Shown here piece after piece: positions 14,504 to 22,609 of a stretch of DNA of 29,802 nt. The notes below the pieces were generated by a model that worked only from the letters and a program-made list of their open reading frames with translations, did not search any database and was not told the DNA's origin. The translations under genes and the position numbers were made by a program. The stretch covers positions 1 to 29,802 of the forward strand of contig DAOTXP010000188.1 of NCBI GenBank assembly GCA_034435275.1, given 5' to 3'. Within the stretch, counting starts at the first letter, position 1. Each line of letters begins with the position of its first letter. Source of the DNA: JBFMCC01 sp034435275 (lineage in GTDB: Bacteria > Chloroflexota > Anaerolineae > Anaerolineales > Villigracilaceae).

Positions 14504-14586
14504 AGCCATTCAAGTTTCAGGCGCAGCAGGAAAGGAGAGCCATAACAAAACCGTCTTAAATGTCAAAGTAAATCAGAGAAAAAAGG

Positions 14587-14592
14587 TATAAT
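14587..14592 (+). promoter_or_regulatory. -10 box (TATAAT) six bases before the kinase ATG
   Basis: TATAAT is followed by six T and then the ATG at 14599. A start about 7 bases after the -10 box would place the mRNA 5' end on the start codon, giving a leaderless transcript. No ribosome site exists. The -35 is unclear. Confidence 0.55.
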
Positions 14593-14598
14593 TTTTTT

Positions 14599-16740
14599 AT
14601 GCCCGACTGGATCGGAAAAACGCTTGGAAAGGTCCTTATCGAAAGCCGCCTCGGCCGCGGGGGCATGGCGGAGGTCTATCGCGGCACACACACCACCCTC
14701 CAGCGCACGGTGGCGGTGAAGATCCTCCACGGCTTTCTCGAAGAAAACGCCGATCTGCACGAGCGCTTCCAGCGCGAGGCGCGCGTGGCAGCCGGACTGC
14801 GGCACCCCAATATCGTCCAGGTTTTCGATTTCGATTTGTTCGACGGTCAACCGTTCATCGTCATGGAATATGTAAATGGACCGTCGCTTTCGGCATATCT
14901 CCGTAGCCTGCACGAGCGCCAGGGTCGTGTGCCCATCGGTCAGATCGCGCGCCTTCTGCCGATGCTCTCCAGCGCGCTGGATTACGCCCACTCGCAGGCC
15001 ATCGTCCACCGCGACATCAAGCCGGGCAACGTGCTCCTGTATTCGCGGACCCAGCCCATCCGTCCCGGCGACGCCCTGCCGCGTGACGCGGAACCGATGC
15101 TCTCGGACTTCGGCCTGGTGCGCGTGATGGATGCCGCCACCCAGACCAGCAGCGGCGTCATCACCGGCACCCCGGCCTACATGAGCCCCGAACAGGCGCG
15201 CGGCGACCGCGTGGACCATCGCACTGACGTCTACTCGCTGGGCGTCATCCTGTACGAATTGCTGGCAGGACAGGCGCCATTCGACGGCGACACCTCCCTT
15301 AAGATCATCAACAAAGTCATCAACGAACCGCCGCCGCCCATTCGCGGCATCTCGCCTCAGTTGCAGGCTGTGCTCGACCGCGCCCTGAAAAAGAATCCCG
15401 CAGAGCGATATCAAAGCGCGGGCGAGTTGACCGCGGCCTTCCTGAACGTGCTCGGCATCACCTCTGAGGCCGCCACCATTTTGCCTTCGCAGAGTCTGCG
15501 GTTCACGCCGCCCCTCGAGCCGGAGACAAAATCCCAACCGCGTCGTCCATCCTGGATTCCCGCCTCCATCGGCATCGGCCTGACCATACTGGCCATCGCC
15601 GGCATATGGTGGATTGCGCGGCCTTCGAAAAATCCACCCGCGGATGTCGCAACCGCAGATTCACACGGACATGCATCTCCAGCACAATCCACAGTTGCGG
15701 CTGGACCGATTCCGCCGGACGTTCCTGCGCCGGTAGGCAGATTACGCTTCGAGGATGTCGCCGCCGCGCTGGATGGCGCGACGGTCTCCGTCGAAGGGGT
15801 GACGCCCCCGCCGCAGGGAAGCCATCTCGAAGTCTGGTTGATTGGCGATGGCGGCGAGACCCGCCGCAGTCTGGGCGTCCTCGAATTGGACAGGGCAGGC
15901 AACGCGTCGCTCACTTTTGTGGACGGTGAAAGCCGCAACCTGCTGTCGCTTTTCGACCGCATGGAGATCACGCTCGAGCCGAGTCCCGATCCGAGCCCAA
16001 ATCCGTCCGGGCAAGTGGCGTTCTCCTCGGCCATTCCGCCCAACGCCCTCGTTCACGTTCGTCATGTGCTGGTCTCCATCGGCAACACACCCAATAGGAT
16101 CAGCCTGGTGCACGGACTATGGAAGGATGCCGCGTTGATAGACCAGTACGCCAACGAAATGCTGGCCGCCTTCGACAGCGGCGACGAAGCGGCTGCGCGG
16201 CTGAAAGCCGAGGCAGTCTTCAATCTGCTGGTGGGTCGTCAAAGTGAAGAATACGGCGACCTGGACGGCGACGGGAGCGTGACCGATCCCGGCGACGGCT
16301 ACGGCCTGCTTCTCAACGGTGACAGCCCCGGCTACACCGGCGGGGTGATGTCGCACACCGAATACGCCATGTTCAGCGGCGACGCCTCGGAGGCGGTCAT
16401 TGTGCACGGTGAGGACGTGAGGATTTCGATTGCCAACGTCGAAGGATGGGCGGTGGAACTGCGCGATCTGGTTCGCTCCATTGCGCGCGGCGAGGCGGGC
16501 GACGATCTGCGCCAATCCATTGTCGAGGCGGTAGGACTGGCCGATAAACTGCTCTCCGGCGTGGACCTGAACGGCGACGAGCGCATCTCGCCGGTGCCTG
16601 GAGAAGGCGGCGTGGCAACGGTCTATGAACACGCTTATTACATGGCGGATATATCCATCCTGCCGGGGGAAGACCAAGTGATGCCGGCAGTGCCGGTCAC
16701 GCCGGGGCCAACACTCGAGCCGTACTACCGTGGAGAATAG
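14599..16740 (+). CDS. Membrane Ser/Thr protein kinase with RskA-like and EF-hand-like ectodomain
   Basis: The 713-residue protein has a cytoplasmic Hanks-type kinase domain (about 11-290): glycine loop GRGGMAEVYRG, VAVK with Lys41, catalytic HRDIKPGN with Asp139, DFG at 170-172, and the activation-segment end GTPAYMSPEQ. All key residues are present, so it should be active. One transmembrane span (about 319-337) follows. The outside part has an anti-sigma-K (RskA)-like domain (SHLEVWLIGDGGETRRSLGV ... EITLEPSPDPSP). Next is a helical region with two EF-hand-type loops, DLDGDGSVTD (from Asp554) and DLNGDERIS (from Asp656), that could bind calcium. There are no PASTA repeats. The layout suggests an extracellular or envelope signal passed to the kinase. 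The mRNA looks leaderless, and a bidirectional terminator overlaps the stop. Confidence 0.92.
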   Translation: MPDWIGKTLGKVLIESRLGRGGMAEVYRGTHTTLQRTVAVKILHGFLEENADLHERFQREARVAAGLRHPNIVQVFDFDLFDGQPFIVMEYVNGPSLSAYLRSLHERQGRVPIGQIARLLPMLSSALDYAHSQAIVHRDIKPGNVLLYSRTQPIRPGDALPRDAEPMLSDFGLVRVMDAATQTSSGVITGTPAYMSPEQARGDRVDHRTDVYSLGVILYELLAGQAPFDGDTSLKIINKVINEPPPPIRGISPQLQAVLDRALKKNPAERYQSAGELTAAFLNVLGITSEAATILPSQSLRFTPPLEPETKSQPRRPSWIPASIGIGLTILAIAGIWWIARPSKNPPADVATADSHGHASPAQSTVAAGPIPPDVPAPVGRLRFEDVAAALDGATVSVEGVTPPPQGSHLEVWLIGDGGETRRSLGVLELDRAGNASLTFVDGESRNLLSLFDRMEITLEPSPDPSPNPSGQVAFSSAIPPNALVHVRHVLVSIGNTPNRISLVHGLWKDAALIDQYANEMLAAFDSGDEAAARLKAEAVFNLLVGRQSEEYGDLDGDGSVTDPGDGYGLLLNGDSPGYTGGVMSHTEYAMFSGDASEAVIVHGEDVRISIANVEGWAVELRDLVRSIARGEAGDDLRQSIVEAVGLADKLLSGVDLNGDERISPVPGEGGVATVYEHAYYMADISILPGEDQVMPAVPVTPGPTLEPYYRGE

Positions 16741-16778
16741 ATAAAAACTTCCCGCGAAGGCCGAGGGAAATTTTTATC
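16740..16778. terminator. Bidirectional A/T-flanked terminator after the kinase gene
   Basis: GATAAAAACTTCCC (16740-16753) pairs with GGGAAATTTTTATC (16765-16778) with one mismatch and an 11-base loop. The outer stem is A-rich on the left and T-rich on the right, so it can act on both strands. The first stem base is the last base of the kinase TAG stop. Confidence 0.75.
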
Positions 16779-16807
16779 CGGCCTGCGGCGCCCGCCCCAG
16801 GTCCGTA

Positions 16808-16816
16808 TGCTACAAT
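16808..16816 (+). promoter_or_regulatory. Extended -10 box (TGCTACAAT) for uvrC
   Basis: TGCTACAAT matches the extended -10 seen upstream of yceD. Seven bases separate it from the uvrC ATG, so transcription probably begins at or next to the start codon (leaderless mRNA). No -35 is visible, and there is no ribosome site. Confidence 0.55.
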
Positions 16817-16823
16817 TGCGCCG

Positions 16824-18695
16824 ATGGAAATCTCCGAGCAAATCAAAGGAATCCTCGATACCCTGCCATCCAAACCCGGCTGTTACCTGATGAAAGGCGC
16901 GGCCGGGGATGTGATTTACGTCGGCAAGGCGGTCAATCTCAAGAACCGCGTCCGCTCGTATTTCCATGCAGACGCCAGCCATGATAACAAGACGCGCCGC
17001 CTCGTCCGCGAGATCGCGCACATCGAATGGATCGTCGTCGGGTCCGAACTCGAAGCGCTCATCCTCGAGATGAACCTCATCAAGCGGCATCGCCCCAAAT
17101 ACAACATCAAACTCAAGGACGATAAACGTTATCCCTACATCAAGGTCCACTGGAACGACCCCTTCCCCAAGATAACCGTCACGCGACAGATGGCGGAGGA
17201 CGGCTCGCGCTATTTTGGTCCGTACACCTCCGCCTGGGCGGTCTATCAAACCCTCGATGTGCTTCGCCGTGTCTTCCCCTACCTGACCTGCGACCGCGAG
17301 ATCACCGGACAGGACCAGCGTGCGTGTCTGTATTACGACATCAAACTGTGCACCGCACCCTGCATCGGCGCGGCCACTCAGGCGGGATACCGCCAAATGA
17401 TCTCCGACCTGATGGATTTCCTGAGCGGACATTCCGAGCCTGTGGTCATGCGGCTCAACGCAGAGATGGAGAAAGCCTCCGAAGAACTGCGCTTCGAAAA
17501 AGCCGCGGCTCTGCGCGACCAGATGAAGGCATTGCAAAACATTATCGAACGCCAGAAGGTGGTCTTCGCGTCGGATTACAAGGATTCGGACGTGGTCGCC
17601 ATGGCGCGCGCCGACGGCGAGGCCTGCGTGCAGGTCTTCTTCATCCGCAGCGGGAAACTGATTGGCCGCGAGTACTTCATCCTCGAAGGGACAGAGGACG
17701 CCGCCGACAGCGAGGTGATGGCGCAATTTGTCAAGCAGTTCTATACCGAGGCAGCCAGCGTCCCAGAGCAGGTTTTGCTTCCGCAGGAGATCGAAGAGGC
17801 CAGAATCATCGGCGAATGGATGCGTTCACGGCGCGGCGGCGCGAAGGTGGAAATCCACGTGCCGCGCACCGGCCAGCCGCACGAACTGGTGCAGATGGCA
17901 GCGGAAAACGCCACGGACACCCTCTCCGCCCTGCGCGCCCAATGGCAGGCGGACACGCACAAGCAGGAGCAGGCACTGGCGGAACTGCAATCCGCGTTGC
18001 ATTTGCCCGCGCCGCCGAATCGCATCGAATGTTATGACGTATCGCACACGCAGGGCGTGGCCACCGTCGGCGCGATGGTGGTCTTCACGCAGGGCGTGCC
18101 CGATAAGAAACTATACCGCCGATTCAACATTGACAGCACCAGCATCGGCGCGCCGGACGACTTCGCCTCGATGGAGGAGATGTTGAGGCGGAGATTCCGC
18201 CGGTGGCAATCGGCCGAGGAGGCCGCGGCCAGCCCGGGGTCCAAGGTGGATGCGTCGTTTTCGTTCCTGCCCGATCTCATCATCATTGACGGCGGGAAGG
18301 GCCAGCTGGGGCGAGTCGTCAACGTCCTGGAGAATGCCGGGCTGGCGGATACCATCCCCGTGGTGGGACTGGCAAAGCAGGAGGAGGAGATTTTCTTCCC
18401 GCACAAGTCGGATTCCCTGCGATTGCCGCGCCACTCGCAGGGGCTGTATCTCGTCCAGCGCATCCGCGACGAGGCACACCGCTTCGGGATCACCGCCCAC
18501 CGCAACCGCCGCTCGAAACAGGGCATGGCCTCCGCGCTGGATTCGATCCCGGGCGTGGGCCCGGCGCGGCGAAAAGCCCTCTTGAAACATTTCGGGTCTG
18601 TGGATAAGATTAGGTCTGCGAACGTGGAAGAGTTGACCGCCGTGCCCGGCATCACACAGGCTGTGGCGGATTCGATCAAGGTGCACCTGGAATGA
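16824..18695 (+). CDS. uvrC: Excinuclease ABC subunit C
   Basis: The 623-residue nucleotide-excision-repair nuclease cuts on both sides of lesions marked by UvrA-UvrB. Domains in order: the GIY-YIG nuclease for the 3' cut (about 14-93; GCYLMKGAAGDVIYVGKAVN), a cysteine-containing segment (LTCDREITGQDQRACLYYDI, then CTAPC), the UVR/UvrB-binding helix pair (about 210-245; EELRFEKAAALRDQMKAL), the RNase H-like nuclease for the 5' cut (IECYDVSHTQG; PDLIIIDGGKGQLG), and C-terminal helix-hairpin-helix motifs (SIPGVGPARRKALLKHFGS; LTAVPGITQAVADSI). Length and motifs are typical. The stop overlaps the start of the response-regulator gene (ATGA), so DNA repair and a receiver protein are translated together. 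Confidence 0.97.
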   Translation: MEISEQIKGILDTLPSKPGCYLMKGAAGDVIYVGKAVNLKNRVRSYFHADASHDNKTRRLVREIAHIEWIVVGSELEALILEMNLIKRHRPKYNIKLKDDKRYPYIKVHWNDPFPKITVTRQMAEDGSRYFGPYTSAWAVYQTLDVLRRVFPYLTCDREITGQDQRACLYYDIKLCTAPCIGAATQAGYRQMISDLMDFLSGHSEPVVMRLNAEMEKASEELRFEKAAALRDQMKALQNIIERQKVVFASDYKDSDVVAMARADGEACVQVFFIRSGKLIGREYFILEGTEDAADSEVMAQFVKQFYTEAASVPEQVLLPQEIEEARIIGEWMRSRRGGAKVEIHVPRTGQPHELVQMAAENATDTLSALRAQWQADTHKQEQALAELQSALHLPAPPNRIECYDVSHTQGVATVGAMVVFTQGVPDKKLYRRFNIDSTSIGAPDDFASMEEMLRRRFRRWQSAEEAAASPGSKVDASFSFLPDLIIIDGGKGQLGRVVNVLENAGLADTIPVVGLAKQEEEIFFPHKSDSLRLPRHSQGLYLVQRIRDEAHRFGITAHRNRRSKQGMASALDSIPGVGPARRKALLKHFGSVDKIRSANVEELTAVPGITQAVADSIKVHLE

Positions 18696-19087
18696 AATCT
18701 ATCTGGATCATTGACGACGACGAGGAGATGACGCGCGCGGTGCAGTTGATGTTGAAGTTGCTCAACTACACAAGCGCAGGCTTTCTGGGCGCGCGCACCG
18801 CGGCGCAGTCTCTGCTGGCCGGCCAGCGGCCGGACCTGATTCTGCTGGACATCAACATGCCGGAGGTCAGCGGCCTGGACTTCCTCGAATTTTTGCGCCG
18901 CCGCCCCGAAGGCAAGGGCATGCCTGTGGTCATGCTCACGTCCGAGGCATCGGATGCGATGATGGACCAGGCGGCGGAACTGGGCGCGGACTCCTACGTC
19001 TCGAAGCCCGTGACCATCGAGGAACTGGAACGGGCCATGAACGAGGCGTTCGTCAAGAGACTGGTGGAGAAGGCAGACAAGGAATGA
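18692..19087 (+). CDS. Stand-alone response regulator receiver protein
   Basis: The 131-residue single-domain CheY-like protein has all receiver landmarks: the acidic triad IIDDDEE (Asp8-Asp10), the phospho-acceptor Asp53 in LILLDINMPEVSG, the switch Thr/Ser in VVMLTSE (83-84) and Lys105 in YVSKP. There is no output domain, so it presumably works by protein contacts or as a phosphorelay intermediate. No histidine kinase lies nearby. It overlaps uvrC by 4 bases upstream and the 47-residue membrane protein gene by 4 bases downstream, so the three are likely made from one message. Its partner and a role tied to DNA repair cannot be deduced from sequence alone. Confidence 0.92.
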   Translation: MKSIWIIDDDEEMTRAVQLMLKLLNYTSAGFLGARTAAQSLLAGQRPDLILLDINMPEVSGLDFLEFLRRRPEGKGMPVVMLTSEASDAMMDQAAELGADSYVSKPVTIEELERAMNEAFVKRLVEKADKE

Positions 19088-19227
19088 CAAGCCAAACGAA
19101 AAAAGCCCCCCAGCCGCGGAAGTTGAATCGGGCCGCGCGCCAGCAACTGGCGACGCGCGTTATCGTGATCATCATTTCTGTGATCCTGATCCTTTCGTGG
19201 GTACTGTCGCTGGTTGTAAACATCTAG
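19084..19227 (+). CDS. 47-residue single-span membrane protein
   Basis: The small gene starts in the ATGA overlap with the receiver gene and ends at TAG. The product has a basic, proline-containing N-terminal half (MTSQTKKAPQPRKLNRAARQ, net charge about +6), then one strongly hydrophobic span (about 26-45; VIVIIISVILILSWVLSLVV). It would sit with the basic end in the cytoplasm. The tight coupling and clean hydrophobicity argue that it is real. I recognise no family. It could anchor or be controlled by the receiver protein, but this is speculation. Confidence 0.65.
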   Translation: MTSQTKKAPQPRKLNRAARQQLATRVIVIIISVILILSWVLSLVVNI

Positions 19228-19268
19228 GAATCATTGTTCAAGGTATGTTCTTGAGCGGCAAAGCAGGA

Positions 19269-19277
19269 TGGTATAAT
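19269..19277 (+). promoter_or_regulatory. Extended -10 promoter (TGGTATAAT) for prfA
   Basis: TGnTATAAT lies 81 bases before the prfA ATG, with a TTGAGC (19251-19256) at a short 15-base spacing. The resulting leader of about 75 bases contains two hairpins. Confidence 0.6.
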
Positions 19278-19283
19278 CCTAAA

Positions 19284-19345
19284 GCGCGGCAGGCAGTGCC
19301 GCGCTATTTTGCGCCATTCGTACCGCAAGATTAATCCTGCGGTAC
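19284..19345 (+). promoter_or_regulatory. Two hairpins in the prfA leader
   Basis: Hairpin 1 is GCGCGGCA (19284-19291) with TGCCGCGC (19297-19304), a 5-base loop, followed by TATTTT, so it could act as a weak terminator/attenuator. Hairpin 2 is GTACCGCA (19320-19327) with TGCGGTAC (19338-19345) and a 10-base loop containing the palindrome GATTAATC. It ends only a few bases before the AAAAAAGGA ribosome site. No known riboswitch was recognised. Confidence 0.5.
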
Positions 19346-19358
19346 AAAAAAGGACTGT

Positions 19359-20435
19359 ATGCTCGACAAACTGGCTGGAATTGAATCGCGTTACGAACAG
19401 ATCGGACAGGAACTGCTGGATGCGGGCGGAGACTATCAGCGCGCCGCGGAATTGAACAAAGAACGGCTGGAGATCGAACCCGTTGTCGAGAAGGCGCGCC
19501 AATACCGTCAGGTACTGAAAGCGCTTGAGGAAGCGCGCGCCCTTCTCGAGTCCGAGCAGGATGCGGAACTGCGCGCACTGGCCGAGAACGAAGTTGCGGA
19601 ACTGGGTCCGCGCATCGAAGCGCTCGAGTCCGAGATCAAGTCCCTGCTCATCCCGAAAGACCCGCGCGACGACAAAAACGTCATTGTCGAGATCCGCGCC
19701 GGGACAGGCGGAGACGAGGCCGCGCTGTTCGCCGCCGACCTGTTCCGCATGTACACGCGCTACGCCGACCGCCAAAACTGGAAGACCGAAATTCTCTCCG
19801 AAAGTCCGATCGGCATCGGCGGTTACAAGGAAATCATCTTCGAAATCAAAGGCAGGGGCGCGTTCTCGAAACTCAAATACGAATCGGGCGTGCACCGTGT
19901 CCAGCGCGTGCCCGTTACCGAGTCGTCGGGGCGCATCCACACGTCCACTTCCACGGTTGCCGTGCTGGCCGAAGTGGACGAAGTGGAAATTGATATTCCC
20001 GAATCCGACCTCGAGATCGAAGTCTATCGCTCCTCGGGCGCGGGCGGACAGAATGTGCAGAAGAACTCCACCGCCGTGCGCATTCACCATAAGCCCACAG
20101 GCATGGTCGTAGCCTGCCAGGACGAACGCTCGCAATTGCAAAACAAACTGCGCGCCCTGTCCATCCTGCGCGCCCGGCTGTACGAAATCGAGGAGGAGAA
20201 GCGCCGTTCCGAAGTGGAGGAAGCGCGTCGCTCGCAGGTGGGAACGGGCGAACGATCCGAAAAGATCCGCACCTACAACTATCCCCAAAACCGCGTCACT
20301 GACCACCGTATCGGTGTTTCATCCTACAACCTGCCCGGTGTGATGGCAGGTGACATTGACCAGTTTATCGAAGAACTGTCCACTCGCGACGAAGCAGGCC
20401 GTCTGGCCGCCAGCGGTGTGGATGAAGACGAATAA
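19359..20435 (+). CDS. prfA: Peptide chain release factor 1
   Basis: The 358-residue class I release factor recognises UAA and UAG stop codons and triggers peptide release on the ribosome. It has the helical N-terminal domain 1, the RF1 anticodon-like motif PVT (in RVPVTESSGRIHTSTSTV) and the catalytic GGQ (in SSGAGGQNVQKNSTAVRIHH). The glutamine of GGQ is the residue methylated by PrmC, encoded three genes downstream. RF1 rather than RF2 is supported by PVT (not SPF) and the absence of a programmed frameshift. The ATG has an AAGGA ribosome site. The next gene starts 41 bases later. Confidence 0.97.
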   Translation: MLDKLAGIESRYEQIGQELLDAGGDYQRAAELNKERLEIEPVVEKARQYRQVLKALEEARALLESEQDAELRALAENEVAELGPRIEALESEIKSLLIPKDPRDDKNVIVEIRAGTGGDEAALFAADLFRMYTRYADRQNWKTEILSESPIGIGGYKEIIFEIKGRGAFSKLKYESGVHRVQRVPVTESSGRIHTSTSTVAVLAEVDEVEIDIPESDLEIEVYRSSGAGGQNVQKNSTAVRIHHKPTGMVVACQDERSQLQNKLRALSILRARLYEIEEEKRRSEVEEARRSQVGTGERSEKIRTYNYPQNRVTDHRIGVSSYNLPGVMAGDIDQFIEELSTRDEAGRLAASGVDEDE

Positions 20436-20476
20436 GATTAAGGAGACGAGCGGCCTCTTCATGTCGCCTGATTTTT

Positions 20477-22609
20477 ATGTCCCGCACTCGACTCCCCCTC
20501 AAACTGCTCGCCGTTCTCCTGGTCGCCGCCCTCGCCTGGACTCTGCGCGCCCGCGCCGTATCCCTGATTCCGATTGATTTCGACGAGGACGACTATCTGC
20601 GCGCGGGACAGGAATTCGCGCATCTCATTCGGACTTCGGACTGGCGCGGCTTTCTGGACACGAACTATCGTCCCGAGCATCCCCCGCTTGCCAAGATCGC
20701 GTATGGGTTGGCCTTCTTCAGCCTGCCCGAACAGCCGCTGGCCGCGGACGTGGACATCACCGCCGCTCCCGCCAATTCCCTGCCCGAGGACCACCTCCGC
20801 GCCGGGCGGACGGAGGCTGCCGTCTTCGGCACGCTGACCGCGGGTTTGCTTGCCCTCGTCAACCCGCTGGGCGGGCTGATGCTGGCCATTCACTCGTTTA
20901 CGATCAAATATACCAGCCAGGTCATGCTGGATGGACTCTCGGCATTGCTCAGTCTGAGTACAGTACTGGCCTACATTCAGTACAAGAAGAAAAAACAAAC
21001 CGGCTGGTTGATTGGCTCCGCTGTCCTGCTTGGCCTGGCTGCGGACTCGAAGTTTCTGCATGGCACGGTGGGTTTCGCCATTTTGCTTGATTGGTTTCTA
21101 CTGGCAAAGCGTAGTAACAACCTAAGTCGTTACTACAAACTGGCCTTGTTCTGGGGTTTGCTCTCCCTTCTCGTCTTCTTCGCCGCCAATCCGTTTCTGT
21201 GGCCCGACCCGATTGGAAGAATCAAAGAGACCCTCGCCGCGATCCAAAACACGACCACGAACCCGAATGTGACCAACGCAGGCTTTCCCCTCTGGCAGCA
21301 ACTGAACTGGTTGAGCATGTCCGTGCCGTGGGATCAGAACTCGGCCTTCCTTATCCTCGCTGACACGTTTATTGCCTTTCTGGCTGTCATTGGCTTTGGG
21401 CGCATGTGGAAAAAAGAGAGCGCCTTCGGAGTCTGGCTATTATTTGAATTGGTTGTGCTCTTGCTCTGGCGCACCAAATGGCCGCAATACATTCTGATCG
21501 TCACCGCGCCGCTGGCGCTCTCCGCAGGCGAGGGGATTCTGACTCTGTGGGAATCCATCAAGGAATGGTGGCAGGCGCGCAAAGCCGCTCCCGTAAGCGT
21601 AAAAACCGACACGCGCCGCGCCTTGCCCTGGCTCGTGCCGGGGTTGGTCGCCTTTGCCCTGCTCACGCTTTTCCCGCTGGTCTTTCAATTCCTGATTTCA
21701 ATGACCGACTTCAACACTACATCCCTGCGCGACGGCCTCAACGGCGGCATCTGGCGCGCCGTTCAGGAGGGGCTTACAGGCCAGGCTTCCGCCCAGGACT
21801 TCGACATCGAGGCGCGCTCCAACCAGGTCCATTTCACAGGATTGAATTCCTACGCGCCCGTTTTCAACTTTATTAGCGGCGGATCCAGCTGGAGCATCCT
21901 CTTCTTCAACGTCATGTGGACGATTCTCTCCGTAGGGCTCCAAACTGGACTCGGTCTTGCGGTGGCGTTATTGCTCTGGCAACGCGGCGTGCGTTTGGGA
22001 AAATACTGGCAGGCGTTGTTTATTTTGCCGTGGGCAATTCCCGAATTGATCGGCGCGCAGATGTGGTTGAATATCTTTATCACAGACTGGGGATGGCTTT
22101 ACCTCGCGGCCGACAAATTCGGGCCAACATCCATTTTCGCCGCGTTCGTTCAGAATCTTGAGACCAGTCCCAGCCTGTGGTTAATCGGATTCCTACTCCC
22201 GGCCATGTGGTATGGATTTCCGTTTATGATGCTGGCCGCCAGCACAGGCTTGAAAACGATCCCACAGGACGTCTTCGACGCGGCCGCCATAGACGGCGCC
22301 AACTCCTGGCAGGCCTTCCGCGCCGTCACCTGGCCGCTATTGACGCCGCTTCTCGCCCCCGCGTTGATCGTGCGCGGCATCTTCGCTTTCAACCAGTTTT
22401 ATCTTTTTCAAACTTACTACTTCCAGGACGCCACGCTTGCGACATTATCCTATAACGTTTTCAATCCAAACGTTGGATACAGCAACGTGCCGGGCGGACT
22501 GTTTGCCGTCTCGGCGGTCATTAACATCATCACCGTCATCTGCCTGATGATCTTTGTCGCACTTTTCAACCGCTGGAGTAAGGCAGGCGAAGGAGTAACT
22601 TATGCGTAA
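20477..22609 (+). CDS. Fusion of a GT-C (PMT/ArnT-like) glycosyltransferase domain with a MalF-type ABC permease
   Basis: The single 710-residue open frame has two parts. Residues 1 to about 370 resemble membrane glycosyltransferases of the PMT/ArnT type: an acidic loop IDFDEDDYLRAG after the first span, YRPEHPPLAKI shortly after, ADSKFLHGTVGFAILLDWF, and WPQYILIVTAPLALSAGEG near the end. A linker around residue 370-380 leads into a carbohydrate-family (MalF-like) permease: LPWLVPGLVAFALLTLFPLV at the start, GLNSYAP, and the EAA loop DVFDAAAIDGANSWQAFRAV (about 599-618) that docks onto the ABC ATPase. The following gene is a MalG-type partner, overlapping by 8 bases. No solute-binding protein or ATPase gene is nearby. 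The ribosome site before this start is weak. Each half seems secure; the joint function is unknown. Confidence 0.82.
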   Translation: MSRTRLPLKLLAVLLVAALAWTLRARAVSLIPIDFDEDDYLRAGQEFAHLIRTSDWRGFLDTNYRPEHPPLAKIAYGLAFFSLPEQPLAADVDITAAPANSLPEDHLRAGRTEAAVFGTLTAGLLALVNPLGGLMLAIHSFTIKYTSQVMLDGLSALLSLSTVLAYIQYKKKKQTGWLIGSAVLLGLAADSKFLHGTVGFAILLDWFLLAKRSNNLSRYYKLALFWGLLSLLVFFAANPFLWPDPIGRIKETLAAIQNTTTNPNVTNAGFPLWQQLNWLSMSVPWDQNSAFLILADTFIAFLAVIGFGRMWKKESAFGVWLLFELVVLLLWRTKWPQYILIVTAPLALSAGEGILTLWESIKEWWQARKAAPVSVKTDTRRALPWLVPGLVAFALLTLFPLVFQFLISMTDFNTTSLRDGLNGGIWRAVQEGLTGQASAQDFDIEARSNQVHFTGLNSYAPVFNFISGGSSWSILFFNVMWTILSVGLQTGLGLAVALLLWQRGVRLGKYWQALFILPWAIPELIGAQMWLNIFITDWGWLYLAADKFGPTSIFAAFVQNLETSPSLWLIGFLLPAMWYGFPFMMLAASTGLKTIPQDVFDAAAIDGANSWQAFRAVTWPLLTPLLAPALIVRGIFAFNQFYLFQTYYFQDATLATLSYNVFNPNVGYSNVPGGLFAVSAVINIITVICLMIFVALFNRWSKAGEGVTYA

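Noticed and set aside
20461..20577. Short frame starting at ATG 20461 downstream of AGGAG (20441-20445)
   Set aside because: The spacing of 15 bases is too long and the product is an Arg/Pro-rich out-of-frame reading of the glycosyltransferase-permease gene.
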